From Mycobacterium triplex (GTDB lineage: Bacteria > Actinomycetota > Actinomycetes > Mycobacteriales > Mycobacteriaceae): DNA of 64,000 nucleotides. Location: contig NZ_HG964446.1 in the NCBI RefSeq assembly GCF_000689255.1, positions 449,330 through 513,329 of the forward strand, read 5' to 3'. Positions within the stretch are counted from its first letter, which is position 1. Each line of letters opens with the position of its first letter. A program made the translations under genes and the position numbers. Under the pieces are notes generated by a model. That model was not told the DNA's origin, searched no databases, and saw only the letters and a program-made list of their open reading frames with translations. Below are positions 1-7,666 of this stretch, piece by piece.

Positions 1-1201
1 CCGGCTGGGCGCCGTAGCCCTGGCCCCCTTGCTGGTAACCCTGGTCGTATCCCGCACCCTGCTCGGGGTAGGACGGCCGCTGCGGTTCAGGCGCGCCCGG
101 TGCGTAACCGCCCTCCTCGGGACGCGCGGGCCCGCGACCGTACTCGCCGTAGCCGCCGCCGTAGCCCTGCTGGCCACCGCCGGGTTGCTGCCCGCCGCCA
201 GGCTGACCGTAGCCGCCGCCACCCTGGCGGTAGCCCTGGTCGTAACCCTGCCCGCCTTGGTCGTAACCCTGCCCGCCTTGGTCGTAACCTTGCCCGCCTT
301 GGTCGTAGCCCTGGGCGCCGTAGCCGCCGCCACCGGCCGGCGGACGCTGCTCATACGACGGCGGGTAGCCGCCCTGACCCTGGTCGGGGTAGCCGCGCCC
401 CTGGTCCGGGTAGCCGCCCTGGCCGGGGTACCCACCCTGCGGCGGGTAGCCGCCCTGGTCGGGGTACCCACCCTGCGGCGGGTAGCCGCCCTGCTCCGGG
501 TATCCGCCGCGCTGCTCCTGATAGCCACCCTGCTCGGGGGGGCGAGGCGGCTGGTATCCGCCTTGGGGCGGGTAGCCGCCCTGCTCCGGCGGATATCCCC
601 CGCGAGGGTCCGGTCCGCCCTGCGGGTCCTGGCTACGCTGGTCGTCTTGCGGACGCCCGTAACGCTCGTCGTAATACTCGTCGCCGGGACGCCCCTGCCC
701 CTGCCCCTGACCGCGGTAGCTCGAGTTGTCAGTCATCGGTGGTACTCCTGGTTCTGCGCTGAACGCCTGATTTGATTGTGGCGGGGCGGCATCGTGGACT
801 TTCGGGCGGGCCTCGACATCTGGGTTGACAGCACCGCGGGCGCGAAACTGTCCGGTATGCAGGTTCGGCAGCTGCTCGAACCGAACGACGACATCACCAT
901 ACGTTTCCCACCCCTGTTCATGGATATAGTCGGCCAGGTATCTACCGAAAGCGCCCGACGTCAGAGCCGGATCGGCGCTCACCTTCTCGAAGTCGTGCAC
1001 ACCGAGGGTAATGACGTATTCGTTGGGCGCCAAAAGGTAGTTTCCGCGAAGCGGCCGCAGGCCGTCCTCGGCTTCCCGGCGCAGTAGCGCCTCAACCTCT
1101 TGGGGCACAATCGATCCCCCGAACATTCGGGCAAACGCATCGCCGACGGTTGACTCGAGCTTGCGCTCGATCCGGGCAGCAAGCCCCCTTTGGCTACCCA
1201 T
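1..1201 (-). CDS. fhaA: FhaA, FHA-domain protein of cell-wall regulation, 5' part only
   Basis: The reading frame starts at ATG 1201 ([16 protein letters not shown]) and runs off the left edge, so about 400 residues are visible. Residues 1 to about 125 match the N-terminal DUF3662 domain of mycobacterial FhaA (Rv0020c). After it comes a long Gly-Tyr-Pro-Gln-rich linker with GGYP and GYDQGGQ repeats. The C-terminal FHA domain, which in the family binds phosphothreonine on the pseudokinase MviN and sits in the PknA/PknB cell-division pathway, lies outside the window. A SCO-type or other identity is unlikely because the N-terminus matches FhaA closely from memory. No clear Shine-Dalgarno motif is seen before the ATG. 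Confidence 0.93.
   Translation of the reverse strand, partial: MGSQRGLAARIERKLESTVGDAFARMFGGSIVPQEVEALLRREAEDGLRPLRGNYLLAPNEYVITLGVHDFEKVSADPALTSGAFGRYLADYIHEQGWETYGDVVVRFEQLPNLHTGQFRARGAVNPDVEARPKVHDAAPPQSNQAFSAEPGVPPMTDNSSYRGQGQGQGRPGDEYYDERYGRPQDDQRSQDPQGGPDPRGGYPPEQGGYPPQGGYQPPRPPEQGGYQEQRGGYPEQGGYPPQGGYPDQGGYPPQGGYPGQGGYPDQGRGYPDQGQGGYPPSYEQRPPAGGGGYGAQGYDQGGQGYDQGGQGYDQGGQGYDQGYRQGGGGYGQPGGGQQPGGGQQGYGGGYGEYGRGPARPEEGGYAPGAPEPQRPSYPEQGAGYDQGYQQGGQGYGAQP
238..494 (-). repeat. Tandem coding repeats in the fhaA linker
   Basis: Two in-frame repeat families lie inside fhaA. A 21-bp unit (encoding GYDQGGQ) is repeated about 3.3 times from 238 to about 310. A 36-bp unit (encoding 12 residues of [12 protein letters not shown] type) is duplicated around 425-494. 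Both keep the frame, so linker length can change by slippage without breaking the FHA domain. Confidence 0.75.
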
Positions 1202-1424
1202 GCTTCAGCGCTCGCCCGCACTTGTCGAGGTATTTCGCCGGGGCAAGGCAAACGTCTCGCCCGCGTGTCGCGTCACTCATGCATGTTATCGGGACATCGC
1301 GACGCTGCGGCACCGTGAGAATTCTGAGAATCGTATCCATGCTGGTCACCCTCGGTCGCGCCGCCGACGGGCACGGTTAGGGCGCAGGGCAACTAGAGTG
1401 ATATGGTCCTTCGGTTGTTTCCCC
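1202..1424. other. Gene-free interval between fhaA and tRNA-Leu
   Basis: This divergent spacer should hold the promoters of fhaA and of the tRNA gene. A TANNNT hexamer, TAGAGT at 1394-1399, lies 25 bases before the mature tRNA 5' end and could be its -10 box; no convincing -35 hexamer is seen. No open frame here looks real. Confidence 0.5.
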
Positions 1425-1510
1425 GGGCGAGTGGCGGAATGGCAGACGCGCTGGCTTCAGGTGCCAGTGTCCTTCGGGACGTGGGGGTTCAAGTCCCCCT
1501 TCGCCCACCA
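1425..1510 (+). tRNA. leuT: tRNA-Leu, anticodon CAG
   Basis: The 86-base sequence folds as a class II tRNA. The acceptor GGGCGAG pairs with TTCGCCC, followed by discriminator A and an encoded CCA end. The anticodon stem CTGGC/GCCAG encloses loop TTCAGGT, giving anticodon CAG. A long variable arm (TGTCCTTCGGGACG) and the T arm GGGGGTTCAAGTCCCCC are present. Its position next to fhaA matches leuT of M. tuberculosis as I recall it. Confidence 0.97.
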
Positions 1511-1513
1511 TGT

Positions 1514-1559
1514 GATGAGTCGCGTCATGGGTGACAGATGAGTCGCGTCATGGGTTACA
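1514..1559. repeat. Tandem 23-bp direct repeat behind tRNA-Leu
   Basis: Two adjacent 23-bp copies (1514-1536 and 1537-1559) share GATGAGTCGCGTCATGGGT and differ at one base. They start four bases after the encoded CCA. They may be a slippage product, a remnant of a mobile-element end, or part of an integration site; no recombinase gene is nearby. Confidence 0.8.
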
Positions 1560-1591
1560 GATTCCCCGGCCATGGGCCGCGGGTCGGAGGA

Positions 1592-1622
1592 AGGCCACGA
1601 ACTCTACGAGGGGTCGTGGCCT
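1592..1622 (+). terminator. Stem-loop after the tRNA, possible terminator
   Basis: AGGCCACGA and TCGTGGCCT form a perfect 9-bp stem around a 13-base loop. No U tract follows, so it would be a mycobacterial-type non-canonical terminator or a leader structure for the gene at 1679. Confidence 0.4.
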
Positions 1623-1678
1623 CTCCCAATCGGCATCCCGGCACCGGGAATGGCCGGCACCGGTGATTAACTGCAATC

Positions 1679-2572
1679 GTGCGCAGACAATCACAGCTGG
1701 CGCGGCGCTTCTACGACCGATTCGAACCGGTGCACGCGGTCACGTACTTCGCGCCGGAGGCACGGGCAGCACTCGACGCGCTGGGGTACCGGGGCTTCTG
1801 GATGGGCTACTTCGCGGCCCGCTCCGCGCCGCTGGGCATGGCACCGCCGGAGCTGGTGACCGCCATCTTCCACAACTTCGCCCCGCAACGCGTCGCCAAG
1901 GCCTTGCCGACGGCGTGGCAGATCGCCGGACCGGACGCCGCCTTGCGCGCCAGGCAGGACTCGGCGGTGGCGGCGCTGCGCCGTTACGGCCTGAAAGACG
2001 ACGAAAACGTCAGCGCCGCAGCCGAATTAGCGAAAAAGGCGGCCCGTGCGGCGCCCGTTGACGGGAGGCCGCTGTTCGCCGCCAACCGCGCGTTGCCGTG
2101 GCCGGACACTCCGCTGGCCGCACTCTGGCATGCCACCACGCTGCTGCGTGAGCACCGCGGCGACGGTCACGTGGCGGTGTTGACCGCCGCCGGCATCTCG
2201 GGCCGGGAGTGCAACGTGTTGCACGCCGCGGCGGACCGCGTCCCCCGCGATTACATCGCCCGCACCCGCGACTACGACGAGACCGAGTGGCGGCACCACG
2301 AACAACGGCTGGCCGAGCGTGGCCTGCTCAACGACGACGGGACGCTGACGGCGGCCGGCACCGAACTCAAGGAACACGTCGAATCGAGCACCGACGCGCT
2401 CGGACTCTCGGCGCTCGACGCGCTCAGCGACGACGAGGTGGAGGCACTGTTCCAAGCACTCACGCCGATCACGCGTGCGGTGGTGGAGGGCGGAGACGTC
2501 CTCGCAGTTACTCCAATGGCGTTGCGGCGCAATGAATTACACGACGCCAGTGCACATTTGAGCTCTGCCTAG
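1679..2572 (+). CDS. SCO6745-family protein (winged-helix-like, unknown function)
   Basis: The 297-residue product starts at GTG 1679. It resembles the actinobacterial SCO6745 family, whose members are often annotated as MarR-like or helix-turn-helix proteins without a known target. The N-terminal half is helical (FYDRFEPVHAVTYF, GFWMGYFAARSAPLG) and the C-terminal part (about residues 215-290) contains a winged-helix-like stretch with ERGLLNDDGTLTAAG. It has no signal peptide or membrane segment, so it is cytosolic. It is convergent with the PPE gene, with two bases between stops. Its biochemical role is not known to me; family assignment is from recalled sequence features. Confidence 0.75.
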   Translation: MRRQSQLARRFYDRFEPVHAVTYFAPEARAALDALGYRGFWMGYFAARSAPLGMAPPELVTAIFHNFAPQRVAKALPTAWQIAGPDAALRARQDSAVAALRRYGLKDDENVSAAAELAKKAARAAPVDGRPLFAANRALPWPDTPLAALWHATTLLREHRGDGHVAVLTAAGISGRECNVLHAAADRVPRDYIARTRDYDETEWRHHEQRLAERGLLNDDGTLTAAGTELKEHVESSTDALGLSALDALSDDEVEALFQALTPITRAVVEGGDVLAVTPMALRRNELHDASAHLSSA

Positions 2573-2574
2573 CG

Positions 2575-3924
2575 CTACGGGTCGCGCGGGAGCAAGCGTT
2601 GCTTCTGCTCGATGAACTCGTCTTGGGTGAGGATCCCCGCGTCGCGCAGCGAGGCCAGCTCGCGCAGCTCGGCGGCGATGCTGGTGATCGGACCGCCCAA
2701 CGGAGTCTGTTGCACGTCGGCCGGCGGCGTGTCCTTTCCTTTCCTGCCGGGCACCCCGATTCGCTCCTGGAGTCTTGCGCCGCCTCCTCCGGTGGTGCCG
2801 GCCATCGCGCGCCCGGCCATGCTCGCCAGGGCCATCTGGCTGAACAGACTCCCCGCGCTGGAACCGGTCGCTTGCGCGGCGGCGCCGACGGTCGCGGCCG
2901 GCAGCGCCGTCGTCATCGCGCGTAATTCCGGGGCCGCGGCCGCCCATGCCGGGGGCACCGAGAGCCGTCCGACCGAGGGCGCGTGGCCAAACCAGGCGGA
3001 CACCGACGCGGCCGGATTGGCGACGACGGGAAAGGTCGTCGGCGGTGTCGGCGCATTGCCCGGCCACGGTTGTATCCCCGCCCAGCCGCTGACGATGTCG
3101 TCGGTGTGCACACCGGTCCAATACCCGCCCACGTCGTAGGGCAGAGCCGTGACTCCCAGCGAGGTGTCGGCGGCAAGTCCCGCCGCGCCGACTTCCGGGT
3201 CGAGGAAAACCGCGCTTAGGTCCGCGAGCAGGCCCAGCAGGTCCCGCCCCCCGAATCCAAACGCGTCGGCCGGACTGGCCAGGTTGGTTATTGCGGTGGG
3301 GACAGCGGCGATCGCCTGCTGGACGCTCCGCTGTGCGCTGCCGGCAGAGGTGCCGCCGGCTTGCGCGACCGCCTCGGCTTGGAACGCGGATCCGTCGCTG
3401 CTGGTGCTCGGCGATGGCGACTCGAACGGCGTCAGCGACGTCGCCGACGCCGAGGAGGTCGCGTAGCTCTGCATCGCGCCGGCATCCTGCGCCCACATCT
3501 CGCTGTACTGCGCTTCGGTGGTCGCGATCGCGCTGGTGTTCTGTCCGAAGAAGTTGGCCGCGATCAGCGCCGCCAGCAGGGTGCGGTTGGCGGCGACCAC
3601 CGGGGGCGGCACCGTCTCCGCGAACGCGGCTTCGTAAGCGGCCGCCGCCGCGATGGCCTGGTTGCCCGCCTGCTCAGCCTGCTCGGCAGCGATGCGCAGC
3701 CAGGCCACATACGGAGCAGCGGCGGCGGCCATGGTTGCTGCGGCGGGACCCAGCCACGGTCCGGCGGTCAGCTCAGCAATTGCCGATTGGTAGGAGGTTG
3801 CCGTCGAGTACAGCTCCGCGGCCAGCGTTTCCCACGCCGACGCCGCGGCGAGCATCGGTCCGGACCCTGGTCCGGCATAGATGCGCGCAGAGTTGATCTC
3901 TGGCGGCAGTGCTCCGAAGTCCAC
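2575..3924 (-). CDS. PPE protein (SVP type) with a C-terminal SHOCT-like domain
   Basis: I take the start at GTG 3924 ([20 protein letters not shown]), preceded by GGAGGG; the longer upstream frame lacks a PPE-like N-terminus. The 449-residue product has a PPE domain (residues 1 to about 175, with [10 protein letters not shown]), a middle region with the [11 protein letters not shown] signature of the PPE-SVP subfamily, and at the C-terminus a segment ([18 protein letters not shown], then [11 protein letters not shown]) that looks like a SHOCT short domain. PPE proteins normally leave the cell through ESX systems with a PE partner and the chaperone EspG; no PE gene is adjacent here. The SHOCT-like tail is unusual and may act in oligomerisation or membrane association. 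Confidence 0.88.
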   Translation of the reverse strand: MDFGALPPEINSARIYAGPGSGPMLAAASAWETLAAELYSTATSYQSAIAELTAGPWLGPAAATMAAAAAPYVAWLRIAAEQAEQAGNQAIAAAAAYEAAFAETVPPPVVAANRTLLAALIAANFFGQNTSAIATTEAQYSEMWAQDAGAMQSYATSSASATSLTPFESPSPSTSSDGSAFQAEAVAQAGGTSAGSAQRSVQQAIAAVPTAITNLASPADAFGFGGRDLLGLLADLSAVFLDPEVGAAGLAADTSLGVTALPYDVGGYWTGVHTDDIVSGWAGIQPWPGNAPTPPTTFPVVANPAASVSAWFGHAPSVGRLSVPPAWAAAAPELRAMTTALPAATVGAAAQATGSSAGSLFSQMALASMAGRAMAGTTGGGGARLQERIGVPGRKGKDTPPADVQQTPLGGPITSIAAELRELASLRDAGILTQDEFIEQKQRLLPRDP

Positions 3925-4020
3925 TTTTCCCTCCGATCGAGCAGCCCCGGCGCTGGCCGCCGTGATGAACGGCAAACCAACACGACGGCCTCGCCCGGCC
4001 TGGTCGCCCGAGCCAATCAT

Positions 4021-4257
4021 TTGCTAACGGAGGCTGTGGGTTAGTTGGGAGGTCCGCCTACCACTGCCGCCGCTTGGATGCCTAGCAACGGGAGTGCCCG
4101 ATCTACCCAGCTGCCCTGCGATAACACGTTAAGTCACGTCGCATTGTCCGCCGAAATCGCGTGACCGGACAACAGCACGGGAGAGATTTAGCTGCCACAC
4201 CAGGGCGGCGGTGCCAGAGGTTCGACTCCAGTAAAGCCGTTGGTGACCGACGGCTGC
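4021..4257. other. Gene-free interval with a 7-bp inverted repeat
   Basis: This spacer lies between the PPE gene and the GNAT gene, both on the minus strand, and should hold the PPE promoter. TTGTCCG and CGGACAA form an inverted repeat at 4144-4172 with a 15-base centre, which could be a GNAT-operon terminator or an operator. Nothing else stands out. Confidence 0.4.
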
Positions 4258-4599
4258 CTAGCCGGCCGGTTGGGTCTGCGCCCAGGCCCTGACCTCGACG
4301 GTCGGCGGGTCGGTGAGCTCGTCGAATTCGGGGTGCTTCTTGAGCACCGTCTGGACCATCGAGCACACCGGCACGATCCGTTTGCCCGCGTCCCGCGCCT
4401 TGTTCAGCGCCTCCTCGACGAGAATGGTCGCCAGGCCGCGTCCGCCGTAGTCGGGGTCGACGACGGTGTGGTGGAAAACGCGCTGGTCACCACGGTCGGC
4501 GTAGTCGGCGTGGCCGACGGTCTTGCCCTCGACGGCGATGGTGTACGTCTGATGTCCCTCGGTGACCGTGGTTTCTGCGCCGGTCTTGTCGGTTGTCAT
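4258..4599 (-). CDS. GNAT-family N-acetyltransferase (YjdJ-like)
   Basis: The 113-residue product starts at ATG 4599, preceded by GGGAACC. It matches the small GCN5-related family of YjdJ type: the segment DPDYGGRGLATILVEEAL (about residues 48-65) is the acetyl-CoA pyrophosphate-binding motif, and IVPVCSMVQTVLKKHPEF is the typical family ending. These single-domain enzymes transfer acetyl groups to small or unknown acceptors. The ATG overlaps the pirin stop codon by four bases (ATGA), so the two are translated together. The acceptor substrate cannot be read from the sequence. Confidence 0.88.
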   Translation of the reverse strand: MTTDKTGAETTVTEGHQTYTIAVEGKTVGHADYADRGDQRVFHHTVVDPDYGGRGLATILVEEALNKARDAGKRIVPVCSMVQTVLKKHPEFDELTDPPTVEVRAWAQTQPAG

Positions 4600-5576
4600 G
4601 TGGTTCCCTTTCCATTCGGTCGGTGCGGTATTGGTCTTGGCCGCAGCCGGGTGGTCGGCAGCGGCGGGGCCGGCAGTCGGGCGACCGAGCCCCGGTAGCC
4701 CTCGACGACGCCGAACAGCGCATCGGCGTCCTCCCACAAGCGGCGATAACCGAGGATCTCGTCGTGGGTGCGCCCCACGAAGTTCCACCACATCAGCAGC
4801 TCTTCGGTGAACGGGGTGCCTCCCAACAGCACTACCCGCGCCGGCTGATCCCCAACATTGCGCAGGTGGACCTCCGCGCTGCCGGGGCCCTGATAGCCGA
4901 GGTCGGCGACCGCCAGATTCGTTCCGCTCATGGCCACAGTGCCCGCATCGCACAGCACCCCGTGTTCGAACGCCGGGCAGACATCCAGCCGCAGCGCAGT
5001 GTTCGCGTCGAGGTCGATCTGGGCGCCGAGCAGCGGGGTGAACGTGTGCACCGGAGACCGGCTGCCGGCCAACTCGCCCAAAAACACCCGCGCCACCGCG
5101 CCCGGAAGCGAGATCGGGTCGGGCACGTAGTGAGCGAAGTCGCGGCCGGTGTCGCGATCGGAGTCGGGTAGTGCGACCCACAGCTGCAGCCCGTGCAGAA
5201 CGGCGTCCGGCTGGACCGATACCTCCGAATGGCAGATGCCCGCGCCCGCGGTCATCAGATTCAACTCCCCGGGCCGGACCATGGCGTGCACTCCTGCACT
5301 GTCGCGGTGTTCCACTTGTCCTTTGAACAGCCAACTGACCGTCTGTAGTCCCGTGTGCGGATGTGGGGGCACATCCATGCGCGCCTGGACGGGGCCGTAG
5401 TGGTCGATGAAGCACCACGGCCCGATCAGCGAGCGCTGTCGTTGCGGCAGGGTGCGCTGCACCCGCAGGGCCCGCGGGCCGCCCAACGGAACTTCTCGCG
5501 GGTGGAGCACCTCGACCCCCGCAACCCCGGAAGCGCGGCAAGCGACTTCGGCCGGCGCGGTCTCCAGATTGCTCAC
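4596..5576 (-). CDS. Pirin-family bicupin protein
   Basis: The 326-residue product starts at GTG 5576 (MSNLETAPAEV). It has the pirin bicupin layout: the N-terminal cupin carries PPHPHTGLQTVSW and GICHSEV, giving the metal ligands H72, H74, H116 and E118, and the C-terminal cupin follows from about residue 170. Pirins bind iron; some act as quercetin dioxygenases and others as redox-sensing regulators. The C-terminal tail beyond about residue 300 (Pro/Arg-rich) is family-atypical. It lies 53 bases downstream of the acyl-CoA dehydrogenase and is fused by stop/start overlap to the GNAT gene, so a three-gene transcript is likely. Confidence 0.9.
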   Translation of the reverse strand: MSNLETAPAEVACRASGVAGVEVLHPREVPLGGPRALRVQRTLPQRQRSLIGPWCFIDHYGPVQARMDVPPHPHTGLQTVSWLFKGQVEHRDSAGVHAMVRPGELNLMTAGAGICHSEVSVQPDAVLHGLQLWVALPDSDRDTGRDFAHYVPDPISLPGAVARVFLGELAGSRSPVHTFTPLLGAQIDLDANTALRLDVCPAFEHGVLCDAGTVAMSGTNLAVADLGYQGPGSAEVHLRNVGDQPARVVLLGGTPFTEELLMWWNFVGRTHDEILGYRRLWEDADALFGVVEGYRGSVARLPAPPLPTTRLRPRPIPHRPNGKGTT

Positions 5577-5629
5577 CGTGCACCCTTCGTTGCGGGCGTG
5601 ATACGGCGACCGTACCCGCGGGCGGCGGC

Positions 5630-7012
5630 CTACCTGCCCGGCGGCCGCAGCATTTGCATGGCTAGCCGCATGATCGGTTCCGGGATCTGATCCTTCACCG
5701 ACAGTGCGGCGTCGGCGGCACGGGACCGCAGCGGGGTGCCCCGACCGAAGACCCGGTTCAGCGGCCCGCCGGACGGCTCGAGCACGACGTGCAGCGGCGG
5801 GGTGCCCACCGCGGCCCCCAGCGCATTCGAGATGACCATCCGTTGGATCTCGCTGGTGCCCTCAAAGATGGTGTAGAGCTTGGCATCTCGATACCACTTC
5901 TCCACGGGATGATCGGTGATGTAGCCCCAGCCGCCCATGGTCTGGATCGCGCGTTCGGTGGCCTTGACGGCGACCTCGCTGGCGGCGAGCTTGGCCATCG
6001 AGCCTTCGCCTCGCTCGAACGGGACTTCGTTGGCGGCCATCCAGGAGGCCCGCCAGGTCAACAGCCGGGCGGCGTCGATCTGGGTGGCCAGGTCGGCCAG
6101 TGGAAACGCGATGCCCTGGTTGTCGATGATCGGACCGCCGAACGCTTCGCGTTCCGTGGCATATGCCGTCGCGTACTCCAGTGCGGCGCGCGCGATACCG
6201 ATCGCCTGGGCGGCGACCATCGGGCGGGTCTGTTCGAAGGTGCCCAGCGTCGCCGAGTCGGAGCGTTGTCCACCGGCGACGAGCTCGCGTGCCTTGGCGA
6301 GTTTGTGCTCGAGCTTGTCCTCTCCCCCAAGCAAATTGGCGCCCGGAACCCGTACACCGTCGAACCGCAACTCGGCGGTGTGCGATGCGCGGCAGCCCAG
6401 CTTGTCCAGCTTGCGCACCAGTTCCAGTCCGGGGGTGCCGCCGGGCACCACGAACAGCGCCTGGCCGCGGTGGCCCAGCTCCTCGTCGACCACGGCGTTC
6501 ACCACGTGCACGTTGGCGATGCCGCCGTTGCCGATCCACATCTTGTGACCGTCGATGATCCAGTCGTCACCATCGCGGCGCGCCCGGGTACGCAGATTGC
6601 GCACGTCACTGCCGCCCTCGGGTTCGGAGATCGCCAGCGCGGCGAGTTTGAGATCGCCTGGCGTGCCGAAACATTCGGGTGCCCACTGCAACATCTGCTC
6701 GGGTGATGCGGCCTGACCGATCGCCGAAAGCGCCAGCGCCGGCATCACGATGGCCAAACCGATGCCGGCGCAGCCCCAGAACAGCTCCTCCATGAACATC
6801 GGCAACGACAGGCCGGTGGGATCGCCGATCAGGTCGCGGTAGAACAACGGACTGTAGAAGCCCTGTTGTGCCGCCTCCTCGAGCACCGGCCAGGGAAACT
6901 CCTGCCGCTGGTCGTACCCGAGCGCGACCGGACGGATCACGGACTCGGAGAAGTCGTGCGCGCGCCGGGCAAGGTCGTGCTGCGCTGCCGTCGGTGTCAG
7001 GTCGAACGTCAT
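5630..7012 (-). CDS. Acyl-CoA dehydrogenase
   Basis: The 460-residue flavoenzyme starts at ATG 7012. It has the three-part acyl-CoA dehydrogenase fold: helical N-terminus (LARRAHDFSESVIRPV), a middle beta domain (AISEPEGGSDV, and WIGNGGIANVHVV), and a C-terminal helical domain ending with the signature YTIFEGTSEIQRMVI, whose Glu is the usual catalytic base. It would oxidise an acyl-CoA to the enoyl-CoA with FAD and pass electrons to ETF. The C-terminal extension of about 55 residues after the signature is longer than in most FadE proteins. A 16-bp palindrome sits 58-73 bases upstream. The chain length of its substrate is unknown. Confidence 0.92.
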   Translation of the reverse strand: MTFDLTPTAAQHDLARRAHDFSESVIRPVALGYDQRQEFPWPVLEEAAQQGFYSPLFYRDLIGDPTGLSLPMFMEELFWGCAGIGLAIVMPALALSAIGQAASPEQMLQWAPECFGTPGDLKLAALAISEPEGGSDVRNLRTRARRDGDDWIIDGHKMWIGNGGIANVHVVNAVVDEELGHRGQALFVVPGGTPGLELVRKLDKLGCRASHTAELRFDGVRVPGANLLGGEDKLEHKLAKARELVAGGQRSDSATLGTFEQTRPMVAAQAIGIARAALEYATAYATEREAFGGPIIDNQGIAFPLADLATQIDAARLLTWRASWMAANEVPFERGEGSMAKLAASEVAVKATERAIQTMGGWGYITDHPVEKWYRDAKLYTIFEGTSEIQRMVISNALGAAVGTPPLHVVLEPSGGPLNRVFGRGTPLRSRAADAALSVKDQIPEPIMRLAMQMLRPPGR

Positions 7013-7055
7013 GGATGCACCTCTTCGACGGTCTCGTGTTCCGTCGCGGTCGACT

Positions 7056-7085
7056 ACCCAATCGACTGGGTGAACAAACGTTCAC
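7056..7085. promoter_or_regulatory. Two abutting palindromes upstream of the acyl-CoA dehydrogenase
   Basis: GTGAAC and GTTCAC flank AAAC at 7070-7085, and ACCCA and TGGGT flank six bases at 7056-7071. The first has the AAC(N4)GTT shape common in TetR-family operators of lipid genes. It lies between whiB5 and the dehydrogenase, both on the minus strand. The regulator is not identified. Confidence 0.5.
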
Positions 7086-7101
7086 ACGGCGCGGCGCGCT
7101 G

Positions 7102-7518
7102 TCAGGCGGCGGTACGCGGACCGATCTGCGCCATCGGAAGGTGCAGCACCACGGCCGACGTCGGAATGGTCTCGTGCTCGCTGCGTGCCAACAACGCCGC
7201 GTTCTCGGGCAACTGTCGGGAGTTGATCTCGCCTGCGGCGATGCGGCGCAGGATGTCGTGGGCCCGGGCGAGCTGGTCCCGCTTGCGGTACTGGCCCCCG
7301 GGAAGCTTCACGCCGGCCCAGACGCCGTACTCCTCGCGATGTGCGATGGCGTACTGAGCGCATCGCCGCTGCTGTGCCAGCGGGCAGCGGCGCAGGCATT
7401 GGATCCGCGCCTCGGTGGCCGATCGCTCATAGGCACGCGCCTTGGCCGCGCCGTCACCGCTGTCGTCATCGGGGTAGCCAAACCACAGTTCCGGGTCGGT
7501 TGCGCAGGGGTGGCCCAT
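7102..7518 (-). CDS. whiB5: WhiB5, iron-sulfur transcriptional regulator
   Basis: I set the start at ATG 7518 with AAGGAGACTGAC upstream, giving 138 residues. Cysteines at C5, C41, C45 and C53 are the expected 4Fe-4S ligands; the spacing C-X3-C-X7-C differs from the usual C-X2-C-X5-C and is, as I recall, particular to WhiB5 (Rv0022c). The GVWAGV turn at residues 65-70 is the WhiB signature, followed by a basic stretch (YRKRDQLARAHDILRR) for DNA contact. WhiB5 in M. tuberculosis has been linked to type VII secretion gene expression, which fits its place beside the ESX-like island. It is divergent from the XRE gene at 7663. Confidence 0.92.
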   Translation of the reverse strand: MGHPCATDPELWFGYPDDDSGDGAAKARAYERSATEARIQCLRRCPLAQQRRCAQYAIAHREEYGVWAGVKLPGGQYRKRDQLARAHDILRRIAAGEINSRQLPENAALLARSEHETIPTSAVVLHLPMAQIGPRTAA

Positions 7519-7539
7519 GTCAGTCTCCTTGCCTGGGAT

Positions 7540-7610
7540 GAAACGTAGACGAAAGCGTATACACAGGTATCGGCGATCCGCAAGCGAAACGTGACAAAAA
7601 CGTATATACA
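7540..7610. promoter_or_regulatory. Paired direct repeats in the whiB5/XRE divergent promoter
   Basis: Two related elements, 7540-7563 and 7586-7610, both start GAAACGT and end with a CGTATA(TA)CA core. They lie 46 bp apart (about 4.4 helical turns) in the 144-bp spacer between whiB5 and the XRE regulator. This is a natural site for binding by the XRE product or by WhiB5 itself. Inference from position and repetition only. Confidence 0.55.
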
Positions 7611-7632
7611 TAGCGATAGCGGCGCTGCTGTG

Positions 7633-7666
7633 TAATATCCGGCCTATGGCCGGAGCCAGCGGGTGA
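7633..7666 (+). promoter_or_regulatory. Candidate -10 box and leaderless six-codon leader before the XRE gene
   Basis: TAATAT at 7633-7638 is a good -10 hexamer. Seven bases on, ATG 7646 opens a six-codon frame (MAGASG) whose TGA (7664-7666) overlaps GTG 7663 of the XRE gene as GTGA. If transcription starts at 7646 the leader would be leaderless and coupled to the regulator. Confidence 0.4.

Noticed and set aside
238..494. CRISPR-like array in the 21-bp and 36-bp repeats
   Set aside because: Repeats are in-frame coding units without spacers of even length and match the FhaA linker.
29..775. Long plus-strand open frames opposite fhaA
   Set aside because: They are Val/Leu/Ala- or Arg-rich shadows of the repetitive fhaA linker on the minus strand.
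2612..4044. Plus-strand open frames opposite the PPE gene
   Set aside because: Arg/Ala-rich antisense frames with no domain; the minus-strand PPE explains the codon bias.
1514..7012. Prophage or integrative element after tRNA-Leu
   Set aside because: No integrase, phage or conjugation gene is present; only a short tandem repeat hints at it.
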